Positions 49,101 through 62,950 of a stretch of 64,000 nt of DNA are shown here, piece by piece. Numbering within the stretch: the stretch's first letter is position 1; every line of letters begins with the position of its first letter. The stretch is from Balanoglossus misakiensis (lineage: Eukaryota > Hemichordata): contig CM082596.2 in assembly GCA_040954595.2 (NCBI GenBank), positions 3,348,001 through 3,412,000 on the forward strand, in the 5' to 3' direction. The notes beneath the pieces are model-generated. The model saw only the letters and a list, made by a program, of their open reading frames with translations. It was not told where the DNA came from and did not search any database. The position numbers and the translations under genes were made by a program.

Positions 49101-52100
49101 TTTTGATAAAAATCATGGGTTATAGCTCATGAAAATCGTCCAGAAACCTCAATTTTTCTACTTCGCGAATTTTTAAAATTTGGTGATTTTTTGATAAAAA
49201 TCATGGGTTATAGCTCATGAAAATCGTCCAGAAACCTCAATTTTTCGACTTCGGAATTTTCAAAATTTGGTGATTTTTTGATAAAAATCATGGGTTATAG
49301 CTCATGAAAATCGTCCAGAAACCTCAATTTTTCGACTTCGCGAATTTTTAAAATTTGGTGATTTTTTGATAAAAATCATGGGTTATAGCTCATGAAAATC
49401 GTCCAGAAACCTCAATTTTTCGACTTCGCGAATTTTCAAAATTTGGTGATTTTTTGATAAAAATCATGGGTTATAGCTCATGAAAATCGTCCAGAAACCT
49501 CAATTTTTCGACTTCGCGAATTTTCAAAATTTGGTGATTTTTTGATAAAAATCATGGGTTATAGCTCATGAAAATCGTCCAGAAACCTCAATTTTTCGAC
49601 TTCGCGAATTTTTAAAATTTGGTGATTTTTTGATAAAAATCATGGGTTATAGCTCATGAAAATCGTCCAGAAACCTCAATTTTTCGACTTCGCGAATTTT
49701 CAAAATTTGGTGATTTTTTGATAAAAATCATGGGTTATAGCTCATGAAAATCGTCCAGAAACCTCAATTTTTCTACTTCGCGAATTTTTAAAATTTGGTG
49801 ATTTTTTGATAAAAATCATGGGTTATAGCTCATGAAAATCGTCCAGAAACCTCAATTTTTCGACTTCGCGAATTTTCAAAATTTGGTGATTTTTTGATAA
49901 AAATCATGGGTTATAGCTCATGAAAATCGTCCAGAAACCTCAATTTTTCGACTTCGGAATTTTCAAAATTTGGTGATTTTTTGATAAAAATCATGGGTTA
50001 TAGCTCATGAAAATCGTCCAGAAACCTCAATTTTTCGACTTCGCGAATTTTCAAAATTTGGTGATTTTTTGATAAAAATCATGGGTTATAGCTCATGAAA
50101 ATCGTCCAGAAACCTCAATTTTTCGACTTCGGAATTTTCAAAATTTGGTGATTTTTTGATAAAAATCATGGGTTATAGCTCATGAAAATCGTCCAGAAAC
50201 CTCAATTTTTCGACTTCGCGAATTTTCAAAATTTAGTGATTTTTTGATAAAAATCATGGGTTATAGCTCATGAAAATCGTCCAGAAACCTCAATTTTTCG
50301 ACTTCGGAATTTTCAAAATTTGGTGATTTTTTGATAAAAATAATGGGTTATAGCTCATGAAAATCGTCCAGAAACCTCAATTTTTCGACTTCGCGAATTT
50401 TCAAAATTTGGTGATTTTTTGATAAAAACCATGGGTTATAGCCCATGAAAATCGTCCAGAAACCTCAATTTTTCGACTTCGCGAATTTTTAAAATTTGGT
50501 GATTTTTTGATAAAAATCATGGGTTATAGCTCATGAAAATCGTCCAGAAACCTCAATTTTTCGACTTCGCGAATTTTCAAAATCTGGTCATTTTTTGATA
50601 AAAACCATGGGTTATAGCCCATGAAAATCGTCCAGAAAACTCAATTTTTCGAATTCGAGAATTTTCAAAATTTGGTGATTTTTTGATAAAAACCATGGGT
50701 TATAGCCCATGAAAATCGTCCAGAAACCTCAATTTTTCGACTTCGCGAATTTTTAAAATTTGTTGATTTTTTGATAAAAACCATGGGTTATAGCCCATGA
50801 AAATCGTCCAGAAACCTCAATTTTTCGACTTCGCGAATTTTTAAAATTTGTTGATTTTTTGATAAAAACCATGGGTTATAGCCCATGAAAATCGTCCAGA
50901 AACCTCAATTTTTCGACTTCGCGAATTTTCAAAATTTGGTGATTTTTTGATAAAAACCATGGGTTATAGCCCATGAAAATCGTCCAGAAACCTCAATTTT
51001 TCGACTTCGCGATTTTTAAAATTTGGTGATTTTTTGATAAAAATCATGGGTTATAGCTCATGAAAATCGTCCAGAAACCTCAATTTTTCGACTTCGCGAA
51101 TTTTCAAAATTTGGTGATTTTTTGATAAAAATCATGGGTTATAGCTCATGAAAATCGTCCAGAAACCTCAATTTTTCGACTTCGGAATTTTCAAAATTTG
51201 GTGATTTTTTGATAAAAATCATGGGTTATAGCTCATGAAAATCGTCCAGAAACCTCAATTTTTCGACTTCGCGAATTTTCAAAATTTGGTGATTTTTTGA
51301 TAAAAATCATGGGTTATAGCTCATGAAAATCGTCCAGAAACCTCAATTTTTCGACTTCGGAATTTTCAAAATTTGGTGATTTTTTGATAAAAATCATGGG
51401 TTATAGCTCATGAAAATCGTCCAGAAACCTCAATTTTTCGACTTCGCGAATTTTCAAAATTTGGTGATTTTTTGATAAAAATCATGGGTTATAGCTCATG
51501 AAAATCGTCCAGAAACCTCAATTTTTCGACTTCGCGAATTTTTAAAATTTGGTGATTTTTAGATAAAAACCATGGGTTATAGCCCATGAAAATCGTCGAG
51601 AAACCTCAATTTTTCGACTTCGCGAATTTTCAAAATTTTGTGATTTTTTGATAAAAATCATGGGTTATAGCCCATGAAAATCGTCCAGAAACCTCAATTT
51701 TTCGACTTCGCGAATTTTTAAAATTTGGTGATTTTTTGATAAAAATCATGGGTTATAGCTCATGAAAATCGTCCAGAAACCTCAATTTTTCGACTTCGCG
51801 AATTTTCAAAATTTGGTGATTTTTTGATAAAAATCATGGGTTATAGCTCATGAAAATCGTCCAGAAACCTCAATTTTTCGACTTCGCGAATTTTCAAAAT
51901 TTGGTGATTTTTTGATAAAAACCATGGGTTATAGCCCATGAAAATCGTCCAGAAACCTCAATTTTTCGACTTCGCGAATTTTTAAAATTTGGTGATTTTT
52001 TGATAATCGTCCAGAAACCTCAATTTTTCGACTTCGCGAATTTTCAAAATCTGGTCATTTTTTGATAAAAACCATGGGTTATAGCCCATGAAAATCGTCC

Positions 52101-55100
52101 AGAAAACTCAATTTTTCGAATTCGAGAATTTTCAAAATTTGGTGATTTTTTGATAAAAACCATGGGTTATAGCCCATGAAAATCGTCCAGAAACCTCAAT
52201 TTTTCGACTTCGCGAATTTTTAAAATTTGGTGATTTTTTGATAAAAACCATGGGTTATAGCCCATGAAAATCGTCCAGAAACCTCAATTTTTCGACTTCG
52301 CGAATTTTCAAAATTTGGTGATTTTTTGATAAAAACCATGGGTTATAGCCCATGAAAATCGTCCAGAAACCTCAATTTTTCGACTTCGCGATTTTTAAAA
52401 TTTGGTGATTTTTTGATAAAAATCATGGGTTATAGCTCATGAAAATCGTCCACAAACCTCAATTTTTCGACTTCGCGAATTTTCAAAATTTGGTGATTTT
52501 TTGATAAAAATCATGGGTTATAGCTCATGAAAATCGTCCAGAAACCTCAATTTTTCGACTTCGGAATTTTCAAAATTTGGTGATTTTTTGATAAAAATCA
52601 TGGGTTATAGCTCATGAAAATCGTCCAGAAACCTCAATTTTTCGACTTCGGAATTTTCAAAATTTGGTGATTTTTTGATAAAAACCATGGGTTATAGCCC
52701 ATGAAAATCGTCCAGAAACCTCAATTTTTCGACTTCGCGAATTTTCAAAATTTGGTGATTTTTTGATAAAAACCATGGGTTATAGCCCATGAAAATCGTC
52801 CAGAAACCTCAATTTTTCGACTTCGCGAATTTTCAAAATTTGGTGATTTTTTGATAAAAACCATGGGTTATAGCCCATGAAAATCGTCCAGAAACCTCAA
52901 TTTTTCGACTTCGCGAATTTTCAAAATTTGGTGATTTTTTGATAAAAATCATGGGTTATAGCTCATGAAAATCGTCCAGAAACCTCAATTTTTCGACTTC
53001 GCGAATTTTCAAAATTTGGTGATTTTTTGATAAAAATCATGGGTTATAGCTCATGAAAATCGTCCAGAAACCTCAATTTTTCGACTTCGCGAATTTTCAA
53101 AATTTGGTGATTTTTTGATAAAAACCATGGGTTATAGCTCATGAAAATCGTCCAGAAACCTCAATTTTTCGACTTCGCGAATTATCAATATTTGGTGGTT
53201 TTTGGATAAAAATCATGGGTTATAGCTCATGAAAATCGTCCAGAAACCTCAATTTTTCGACTTCGGAATTTTCAAAATTTGGTGATTTTTTGATAAAAAT
53301 CATGGGTTATAGCTCATGAAAATCGTCCAGAAACCTCAATTTTTCGACTTCGCGAATTTTCAAAATTTGGTGATTTTTTGATAAAAATCATGGGTTATAG
53401 CTCATGAAAATCGTCCAGAAACCTCAATTTTTCGACTTCGCGAATTTTCAAAATTTGGTGATTTTTTGATAAAAATCATGGGTTATAGCTCATGAAAATC
53501 GTCCAGAAACCTCAATTTTTCGACTTCGGAATTTTCAAAATTTGGTGATTTTTTGATAAAAATCATGGGTTATAGCTCATGAAAATCGTCCAGAAACCTC
53601 AATTTTTCGACTTCGCGAATTTTCAAAATTTGGTGATTTTTTGATAAAAATCATGGGTTATAGCTCATGAAAATCGTCCAGAAACCTCAATTTTTCGACT
53701 TCGGAATTTTCAAAATTTGGTGATTTTTTGATAAAAATAATGGGTTATAGCTCATGAAAATCGTCCAGAAACCTCAATTTTTCGACTTCGCGAATTTTCA
53801 AAATTTGGTGATTTTTTGATAAAAACCATGGGTTATAGCCCATGAAAATCGTCCAGAAACCTCAATTTTTCGACTTCGCGAATTTTCAAAATTTGGTGAT
53901 TTTTTGATAAAAATCATGGGTTATAGCTCATGAAAATCGTCCAGAAACCTCAATTTTTCGACTTCGCGAATTTTCAAAATCTGGTCATTTTTTGATAAAA
54001 ACCATGGGTTATAGCCCATGAAAATCGTCCAGAAAACTCAATTTTTCGAATTCGAGAATTTTCAAAATTTGGTGATTTTTTGATAAAAACCATGGGTTAT
54101 AGCCCATGAAAATCGTCCAGAAACCTCAATTTTTCGACTTCGCGAATTTTTAAAATTTGTTGATTTTTTGATAAAAACCATGGGTTATAGCCCATGAAAA
54201 TCGTCCAGAAACCTCAATTTTTCGACTTCGCGAATTTTTAAAATTTGTTGATTTTTTGATAAAAACCATGGGTTATAGCCCATGAAAATCGTCCAGAAAC
54301 CTCAATTTTTCGACTTCGCGAATTTTCAAAATTTGGTGATTTTTTGATAAAAACCATGGGTTATAGCCCATGAAAATCGTCCAGAAACCTCAATTTTTCG
54401 ACTTCGCGATTTTTAAAATTTGGTGATTTTTTGATAAAAATCATGGGTTATAGCTCATGAAAATCGTCCAGAAACCTCAATTTTTCGACTTCGCGAATTT
54501 TCAAAATTTGGTGATTTTTTGATAAAAATCATGGGTTATAGCTCATGAAAATCGTCCAGAAACCTCAATTTTTCGACTTCGGAATTTTCAAAATTTGGTG
54601 ATTTTTTGATAAAAATCATGGGTTATAGCTCATGAAAATCGTCCAGAAACCTCAATTTTTCGACTTCGCGAATTTTCAAAATTTGGTGATTTTTTGATAA
54701 AAATCATGGGTTATAGCTCATGAAAATCGTCCAGAAACCTCAATTTTTCGACTTCGAAATTTTCAAAATTTGGTGATTTTTTGATAAAAAACATGGGTTA
54801 TAGCTCATGAAAATCGTCCAGAAACCTCAATTTTTCGACTTCGCGAATTTTCAAAATTTGGTGATTTTTTGATAAAAATCATGGGTTATAGCTCATGAAA
54901 ATCGTCCAGAAACCTCAATTTTTCGACTTCGCGAATTTTTAAAATTTGGTGATTTTTTGATAAAAATCATGGGTTATAGCTCATGAAAATCGTCCAGAAA
55001 CCTCAATTTTTCGACTTCGCGAATTTTCAAAATTTGGTGATTTTTTGATAAAAATCATGGGTTATAGCTCATGAAAATCGTCCAGAAACCTCAATTTTTC

Positions 55101-58100
55101 GACTTCGCGAATTTTCAAAATTTGGTGATTTTTTGATAAAAACCATGGGTTATAGCCCATGAAAATCGTCCAGAAACCTCAATTTTTCGACTTCGCGAAT
55201 TTTTAAAATTTGGTGATTTTTTGATAATCGTCCAGAAACCTCAATTTTTCGACTTCGCGAATTTTCAAAATCTGGTCATTTTTTGATAAAAACCATGGGT
55301 TATAGCCCATGAAAATCGTCCAGAAAACTCAATTTTTCGAATTCGAGAATTTTCAAAATTTGGTGATTTTTTGATAAAAACCATGGGTTATAGCCCATGA
55401 AAATCGTCCAGAAACCTCAATTTTTCGACTTCGCGAATTTTTAAAATTTGGTGATTTTTTGATAAAAACCATGGGTTATAGCCCATGAAAATCGTCCAGA
55501 AACCTCAATTTTTCGACTTCGCGAATTTTCAAAATTTGGTGATTTTTTGATAAAAACCATGGGTTATAGCCCATGAAAATCGTCCAGAAACCTCAATTTT
55601 TCGACTTCGCGATTTTTAAAATTTGGTGATTTTTTGATAAAAATCATGGGTTATAGCTCATGAAAATCGTCCACAAACCTCAATTTTTCGACTTCGCGAA
55701 TTTTCAAAATTTGGTGATTTTTTGATAAAAATCATGGGTTATAGCTCATGAAAATCGTCCAGAAACCTCAATTTTTCGACTTCGGAATTTTCAAAATTTG
55801 GTGATTTTTTGATAAAAATCATGGGTTATAGCTCATGAAAATCGTCCAGAAACCTCAATTTTTCGACTTCGGAATTTTCAAAATTTGGTGATTTTTTGAT
55901 AAAAATCATGGGTTATAGCTCATGAAAATCGTCCAGAAACCTCAATTTTTCGACTTCGCGAATTTTTAAAATTTGGTGATTTTTTGATAAAAATCATGGG
56001 TTATAGCTCATGAAAATCGTCCAGAAACCTCAATTTTTCGACTTCGCGAATTTTCAAAATTTGGTGATTTTTTGATAAAAACCATGGGTTATAGCCCATG
56101 AAAATCGTCCAGAAACCTCAATTTTTCGACTTCGCGAATTTTTAAAATTTGGTGATTTTTTGATAAAAATCATGGGTTATAGCTCATGAAAATCGTCCAG
56201 AAACCTCAATTTTTCGACTTCGCGAATTTTCAAAATTTGGTGATTTTTTGATAAAAACCATGGGTTATAGCCCATGAAAATCGTCCAGAAACCTCAATTT
56301 TTCGACTTCGCGAATTTTCAAAATTTGGTGATTTTTTGATAAAAATCATGGGTTATAGCTCATGAAAATCGTCCAGAAACCTCAATTTTTCGACTTCGCG
56401 AATTTTCAAAATTTGGTGATTTTTTGATAAAAATCATGGGTTATAGCTCATGAAAATCGTCCAGAAACCTCAATTTTTCGACTTCGCGAATTTTCAAAAT
56501 TTGGTGATTTTTTGATAAAAATCATGGGTTATAGCTCATGAAAATCGTCCAGAAACCTCAATTTTTCGACTTCGCGAATTTTTAAAATTTGGTGATTTTT
56601 TGATAAAAATCATGGGTTATAGCTCATGAAAATCGTCCAGAAACCTCAATTTTTCGACTTCGCGAATTTTCAAAATTTGGTGATTTTTTGATAAAAATCA
56701 TGGGTTATAGCTCATGAAAATCGTCCAGAAACCTCAATTTTTCGACTTCGGAATTTTCAAAATTTGGTGATTTTTTGATAAAAATCATGGGTTATAGCTC
56801 ATGAAAATCGTCCAGAAACCTCAATTTTTCGACTTCGCGAATTTTTAAAATTTGGTGATTTTTTGATAAAAATCATGGGTTATAGCTCATGAAAATCGTC
56901 CAGAAACCTCAATTTTTCGACTTCGCGAATTTTTAAAATTTGGTGATTTTTTGATAAAAATCATGGGTTATAGCTCATGAAAATCGTCCAGAAACCTCAA
57001 TTTTTCGACTTCGCGAATTTTTAAAATTTGGTGATTTTTTGATAAAAATCATGGGTTATAGCTCATGAAAATCGTCCAGAAACCTCAATTTTTCGACTTC
57101 GCGAATTTTCAAAATTTGGTGATTTTTTGATAAAAATCATGGGTTATAGCTCATGAAAATCGTCCAGAAACCTCAATTTTTCGACTTCGTGAATTTTTAA
57201 AATTTGGTGATTTTTTGATAAAAATCATGGGTTATAGCTCATGAAAATCGTCCAGAAACCTCAATTTTTCGACTTCGCGAATTTTCAAAATTTGGTGATT
57301 TTTTGATAAAAATCATGGGTTATAGCTCATGAAAATCGTCCAGAAACCTCAATTTTTCTACTTCGCGAATTTTTAAAATTTGGTGATTTTTTGATAAAAA
57401 TCATGGGTTATAGCTCATGAAAATCGTCCAGAAACCTCAATTTTTCGACTTCGCGAATTTTCAAAATTTGGTGATTTTTTGATAAAAATCATGGGTTATA
57501 GCTCATGAAAATCGTCCAGAAACCTCAATTTTTCGACTTCGGAATTTTCAAAATTTGGTGATTTTTTGATAAAAATCATGGGTTATAGCTCATGAAAATC
57601 GTCCAGAAACCTCAATTTTTCGACTTCGCGAATTTTCAAAATTTGGTGATTTTTTGATAAAAATCATGGGTTATAGCTCATGAAAATCGTCCAGAAACCT
57701 CAATTTTTCGACTTCGGAATTTTCAAAATTTGGTGATTTTTTGATAAAAATCATGGGTTATAGCTCATGAAAATCGTCCAGAAACCTCAATTTTTCGACT
57801 TCGCGAATTTTCAAAATTTGGTGATTTTTTGATAAAAATCATGGGTTATAGCTCATGAAAATCGTCCAGAAACCTCAATTTTTCGACTTCGGAATTTTCA
57901 AAATTTGGTGATTTTTTGATAAAAATAATGGGTTATAGCTCATGAAAATCGTCCAGAAACCTCAATTTTTCGACTTCGCGAATTTTCAAAATTTGGTGAT
58001 TTTTTGATAAAAACCATGGGTTATAGCCCATGAAAATCGTCCAGAAACCTCAATTTTTCGACTTCGCGAATTTTTAAAATTTGGTGATTTTTTGATAAAA

Positions 58101-61100
58101 ATCATGGGTTATAGCTCATGAAAATCGTCCAGAAACCTCAATTTTTCGAATTCGAGAATTTTCAAAATCTGGTCATTTTTTGATAAAAACCATGGGTTAT
58201 AGCCCATGAAAATCGTCCAGAAAACTCAATTTTTCGAATTCGAGAATTTTCAAAATTTGGTGATTTTTTGATAAAAACCATGGGTTATAGCCCATGAAAA
58301 TCGTCCAGAAACCTCAATTTTTCGACTTCGCGAATTTTTAAAATTTGTTGATTTTTTGATAAAAACCATGGGTTATAGCCCATGAAAATCGTCCAGAAAC
58401 CTCAATTTTTCGACTTCGCGAATTTTCAAAATTTGGTGATTTTTTGATAAAAACCATGGGTTATAGCCCATGAAAATCGTCCAGAAACCTCAATTTTTCG
58501 ACTTCGCGATTTTTAAAATTTGGTGATTTTTTGATAAAAATCATGGGTTATAGCTCATGAAAATCGTCCAGAAACCTCAATTTTTCGACTTCGCGAATTT
58601 TCAAAATTTGGTGATTTTTTGATAAAAATCATGGGTTATAGCTCATGAAAATCGTCCAGAAACCTCAATTTTTTGACTTCGGAATTTTCAAAATTTGGTG
58701 ATTTTTTGATAAAAATCATGGGTTATAGCTCATGAAAATCGTCCAGAAACCTCAATTTTTCGACTTCGCGAATTTTCAAAATTTTGTGATTTTTTGATAA
58801 AAATCATGGGTTATAGCTCATGAAAATCGTCCAGAAACCTCAATTTTTCGACTTCGGAATTTTCAAAATTTGGTGATTTTTTGATAAAAATCATGGGTTA
58901 TAGCTCATGAAAATCGTCCAGAAACCTCAATTTTTCGACTTCGCGAATTTTCAAAATTTGGTGATTTTTTGATAAAAACCATGGGTTATAGCCCATGAAA
59001 ATCGTCCAGAAAACTCAATTTTTCGAATTCGAGAATTTTCAAAATTTGTTGATTTTTTGATAAAAACCATGGGTTATAGCCCATGAAAATCGTCCAGAAA
59101 CCTCAATTTTTCGACTTCGCGAATTTTTAAAATTTGTTGATTTTTTGATAAAAACCATGGGTTATAGCCCATGAAAATCGTCCAGAAACCTCAATTTTTC
59201 GACTTCGCGAATTTTTAAAATTTGTTGATTTTTTGATAAAAACCATGGGTTATAGCCCATGAAAATCGTCCAGAAACCTCAATTTTTCGACTTCGCGAAT
59301 TTTCAAAATTTGGTGATTTTTTGATAAAAACCATGGGTTATAGCCCATGAAAATCGTCCAGAAACCTCAATTTTTCGACTTCGCGAATTTTCAAAATTTG
59401 GTGATTTTTTGATAAAAACCATGGGTTATAGCCCATGAAAATCGTCCAGAAACCTCAATTTTTCGACTTCGCGAATTTTTAAAATTTGGTGATTTTTTGA
59501 TAAAAATCATGGGTTATAGCTCATGAAAATCGTCCAGAAACCTCAATTTTTCGACTTCGCGAATTTTCAAAATTTGGTGATTTTTTGATAAAAATCATGG
59601 GTTATAGCTCATGAAAATCGTCCAGAAACCTCAATTTTTCGACTTCGGAATTTTCAAAATTTGGTGATTTTTTGATAAAAATCATGGGTTATAGCTCATG
59701 AAAATCGTCCAGAAACCTCAATTTTTCGACTTCGCGAATTTTCAAAATTTGGTGATTTTTTGATAAAAATCATGGGTTATAGCTCATGAAAATCGTCCAG
59801 AAACCTCAATTTTTCGACTTCGGAATTTTCAAAATTTGGTGATTTTTTGATAAAAATCATGGGTTATAGCTCATGAAAATCGTCCAGAAACCTCAATTTT
59901 TCGACTTCGCGAATTTTCAAAATTTGGTGATTTTTTGATAAAAATCATGGGTTATAGCTCATGAAAATCGTCCAGAAACCTCAATTTTTCGACTTCGCGA
60001 ATTTTCAAAATTTGGTGATTTTTTGATAAAAATCATGGGTTATAGCTCATGAAAATCGTCCAGAAACCTCAATTTTTCGACTTCGGAATTTTCAAAATTT
60101 GGTGATTTTTTGATAAAAATCATGGGTTATAGCTCATGAAAATCGTCCAGAAACCTCAATTTTTCGACTTCGCGAATTTTCAAAATTTGGTGATTTTTTG
60201 ATAAAAATCATGGGTTATAGCTCATGAAAATCGTCCAGAAACCTCAATTTTTCGACCTCGCGAATTTTTGAAATTTGGTGATTTTTTGATAAAAATCATG
60301 GGTTATAGCTCATGAAAATCGTCCAGAAACCTCAATTTTTCGACTTCGCGAATTTTCAAAATTTGGTGATTTTTTGATAAAAATCATGGGTTATAGCTCA
60401 TGAAAATCGTCCAGAAACCTCAATTTTTCGACTTCGGAATTTTCAAAATTTGGTGATTTTTTGATAAAAATCATGGGTTATAGCTCATGAAAATCGTCCA
60501 GAAACATCAATTTTTCGACTTCGCGAATTTTCAAAATTTGGTGATTTTTTGATAAAAATCATGGGTTATAGCTCATGAAAATCGTCCAGAAACCTCAATT
60601 TTTCGACTTCGCGAATTTTCAAAATTTGGTGATTTTTTGATAAAAATCATGGGTTATAGCTCATGAAAATCGTCCAGAAACCTCAATTTTTCGACTTCGC
60701 GAATTTTTAAAATTTGGTGATTTTTTGATAAAAATCATGGGTTATAGCTCATGAAAATCGTCCAGAAACCTCAATTTTTCGACTTCGCGAATTTTCAAAA
60801 TCTGGTCATTTTTTGATAAAAACCATGGGTTATAGCCCATGAAAATCGTCCAGAAACCTCAATTTTTCTACTTCGCGAATTCTTAAAATTTGGTGATTTT
60901 TTGATAAAAATCATGGGTTATAGCTCATGAAAATCGTCCAGAAACCTCAATTTTTCGACTTCGCGAATTTTCAAAATCTGGTCATTTTTTGATAAAAACC
61001 ATGGGTTATAGCCCATGAAAATCGTCCAGAAAACTCAATTTTTCGAATTCGAGAATTTTCAAAATTTGGTGATTTTTTGATAAAAACCATGGGTTATAGC

Positions 61101-62718
61101 CCATGAAAATCGTCCAGAAACCTCAATTTTTCGACTTCGCGAATTTTTAAAATTTGGTGATTTTTTGATAAAAACCATGGGTTATAGCCCATGAAAATCG
61201 TCCAGAAACCTCAATTTTTCGACTTCGGAATTTTCAAAATTTGGTGATTTTTTGATAAAAATCATGGGTTATAGCTCATGAAAATCGTCCAGAAACCTCA
61301 ATTTTTCGACTTCGCGAATTTTCAAAATTTGGTGATTTTTTGATAAAAATCATGGGTTATAGCTCATGAAAATCGTCCAGAAACCTCAATTTTTCTACTT
61401 CGCGAATTTTTAAAATTTGGTGATTTTTTGATAAAAATCATGGGTTATAGCTCATGAAAATCGTCCAGAAACCTCAATTTTTCGACTTCGCGAATTTTCA
61501 AAATTTGGTGATTTTTTGATAAAAATCATGGGTTATAGCTCATGAAAATCGTCCAGAAACCTCAATTTTTCGACTTCGCGAATTTTTAAAATTTGGTGAT
61601 TTTTTGATAAAAATCATGGGTTATAGCTCATGAAAATCGTCCAGAAACCTCAATTTTTCGACTTCGCGAATTTTCAAAATTTGGTGGTTTTGGGATAAAA
61701 ACCATGGGTTATAGCTCATGAAAATCGTCCAGAAACCTCAATTTTTCTACTTCGCGAATTTTTAAAATTTGGTGATTTTTTGATAAAAATCATGGGTTAT
61801 AGCTCATGAAAATCGTCCAGAAACCTCAATTTTTCGACTTCGCGAATTTTTAAAATTTGGTGATTTTTTGATAAAAATCATGGGTTATAGCTCATGAAAA
61901 TCGTCCAGAAACCTCAATTTTTCGACTTCGCGAATTTTCAAAATTTGGTGGTTTTGGGATAAAAACCATGGGTTATAGCTCATGAAAATCGTCCAGAAAC
62001 CTCAATTTTTCTACTTCGCGAATTTTTAAAATTTGGTGATTTTTTGATAAAAATCATGGGTTATAGCTCATGAAAATCGTCCAGAAACCTCAATTTTTCG
62101 ACTTCGCGAATTTTTAAAATTTGGTGATTTTTTGATAAAAATCATGGGTTATAGCTCATGAAAATCGTCCAGAAACCTCAATTTTTCGACTTCGCGAATT
62201 TTCAAAATTTGGTGGTTTTGGGATAAAAACCATGGGTTATAGCTCATGAAAATCGTCCAGAAACCTCAATTTTTCTACTTCGCGAATTTTTAAAATTTGG
62301 TGATTTTTTGATAAAAACCATGGGTTATAGCTCATGAAAATCGTCCAAAAACCTCAATTTTTCGACTTCGCGAATTTTCAAAATTTGGTGGTTTTGGGAT
62401 AAAAACCATGGGTTATAGCTCATGAAAATCGTCCAGAAACCTCAATTTTTCGACTTCGCGAATTTTCAAAATTTGGTGGTTTTGGGATAAAAACCATGGG
62501 TTATAGCTCATGAAAATCGTCCAGAAACCTCAATCTTTCGACTTCGCCAATTTTCAAATTTAGTGATTTTTCTGATAAAAACCATGGGTTATAGCTCATG
62601 AAAATCGTCCAGAAACCTCAATCTTTCGACTTCGCCAATTTTCAAAATTTTGTGATTTTTTGATAAAAACCATGGGTTATAGCTCATGAAAATCGTCCAG
62701 AAACCTCAATTTTTCGAC
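46087..62718 (-). repeat. 88-bp satellite array, right arm in opposite orientation (about 189 units)
   Basis: The same unit as the left arm, reverse-complemented: CCTCAATTTTTCGAC, TTCGCGAATTTTCAAAATTT, GGTGATTTTTTGATAAAAA, CATGGGTTATAGCYCATG, AAAATCGTCCAGAAA. It carries variants I do not see in the left arm (AAATCTGGTCATTT, AAATTTGTTGATTT, and units shortened at TTGATAATCGTCC near 52001 and 55222). It ends at 62718 next to unique DNA. Confidence 0.98.
50341..59000. repeat. Long higher-order repeat in the right arm, three copies of about 3.2-4.2 kb
   Basis: The unique AATAATGGG variant is at 50341, 53738 and 57926. The CTGGTCATT unit that follows 240 bp later is at 50584, 53981 and 58169. The shortened unit (near 52001 and 55222) and the CCACAAACC variant (52451 and 55672) give an offset of 3221, two units less than 3397. 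Copies therefore differ by gain or loss of whole units. Confidence 0.8.
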
Positions 62719-62805
62719 AAAATCACCAAAGTTCGTCGAGAATTGCCAACTTAGAACTTGTACATATACATTACACCCTATGTGAAAGGTGTAAAAAAAA
62801 AGATG
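62719..62805. other. Unique DNA at the right edge of the satellite
   Basis: Starts with AAAATCACCAAAGTTCG, loosely like a satellite piece in the other orientation, then becomes unique. It includes a small TTACACC/GGTGTAA stem-loop and a run of A. No gene. Confidence 0.4.
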
Positions 62806-62880
62806 AGAAGACAGAGGCTGGTTTTGAACCCCAGTCCTCCAATCATTAGTCAAAAACCTTAGCCACTGACCCAGGGTGAT
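62806..62880 (-). repeat. tRNA-derived fragment (SINE or tRNA pseudogene)
   Basis: Read on the minus strand it has a D-arm/A-box-like GGTCAGTGGCTAAGG and, about 40 nt on, a B-box-like GGTTCAAAACC (plus 62820-62830). The anticodon and T stems pair poorly, so it is not a functional tRNA. The SINE call is inference. Confidence 0.4.
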
Positions 62881-62950
62881 TGACAACATGTAAGACCCCA
62901 AAAGTATTATATGATGATCAAACTCGTGAAATTTAAAAAAAAATAAAATT

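Noticed and set aside
29046-62718. CRISPR array
   Set aside because: The whole 88-bp unit is repeated without unique spacers, in eukaryotic DNA with spliced genes. It is a satellite.
29046-62718. Perfect palindrome from a single inverted duplication
   Set aside because: The order of unit variants going outward from the junction differs between arms within the first few units, so the arms are not recent mirror copies.
62806-62880. Functional tRNA gene on the minus strand
   Set aside because: A- and B-box-like motifs are present but the anticodon and T stems do not pair well and there is no clear acceptor stem.
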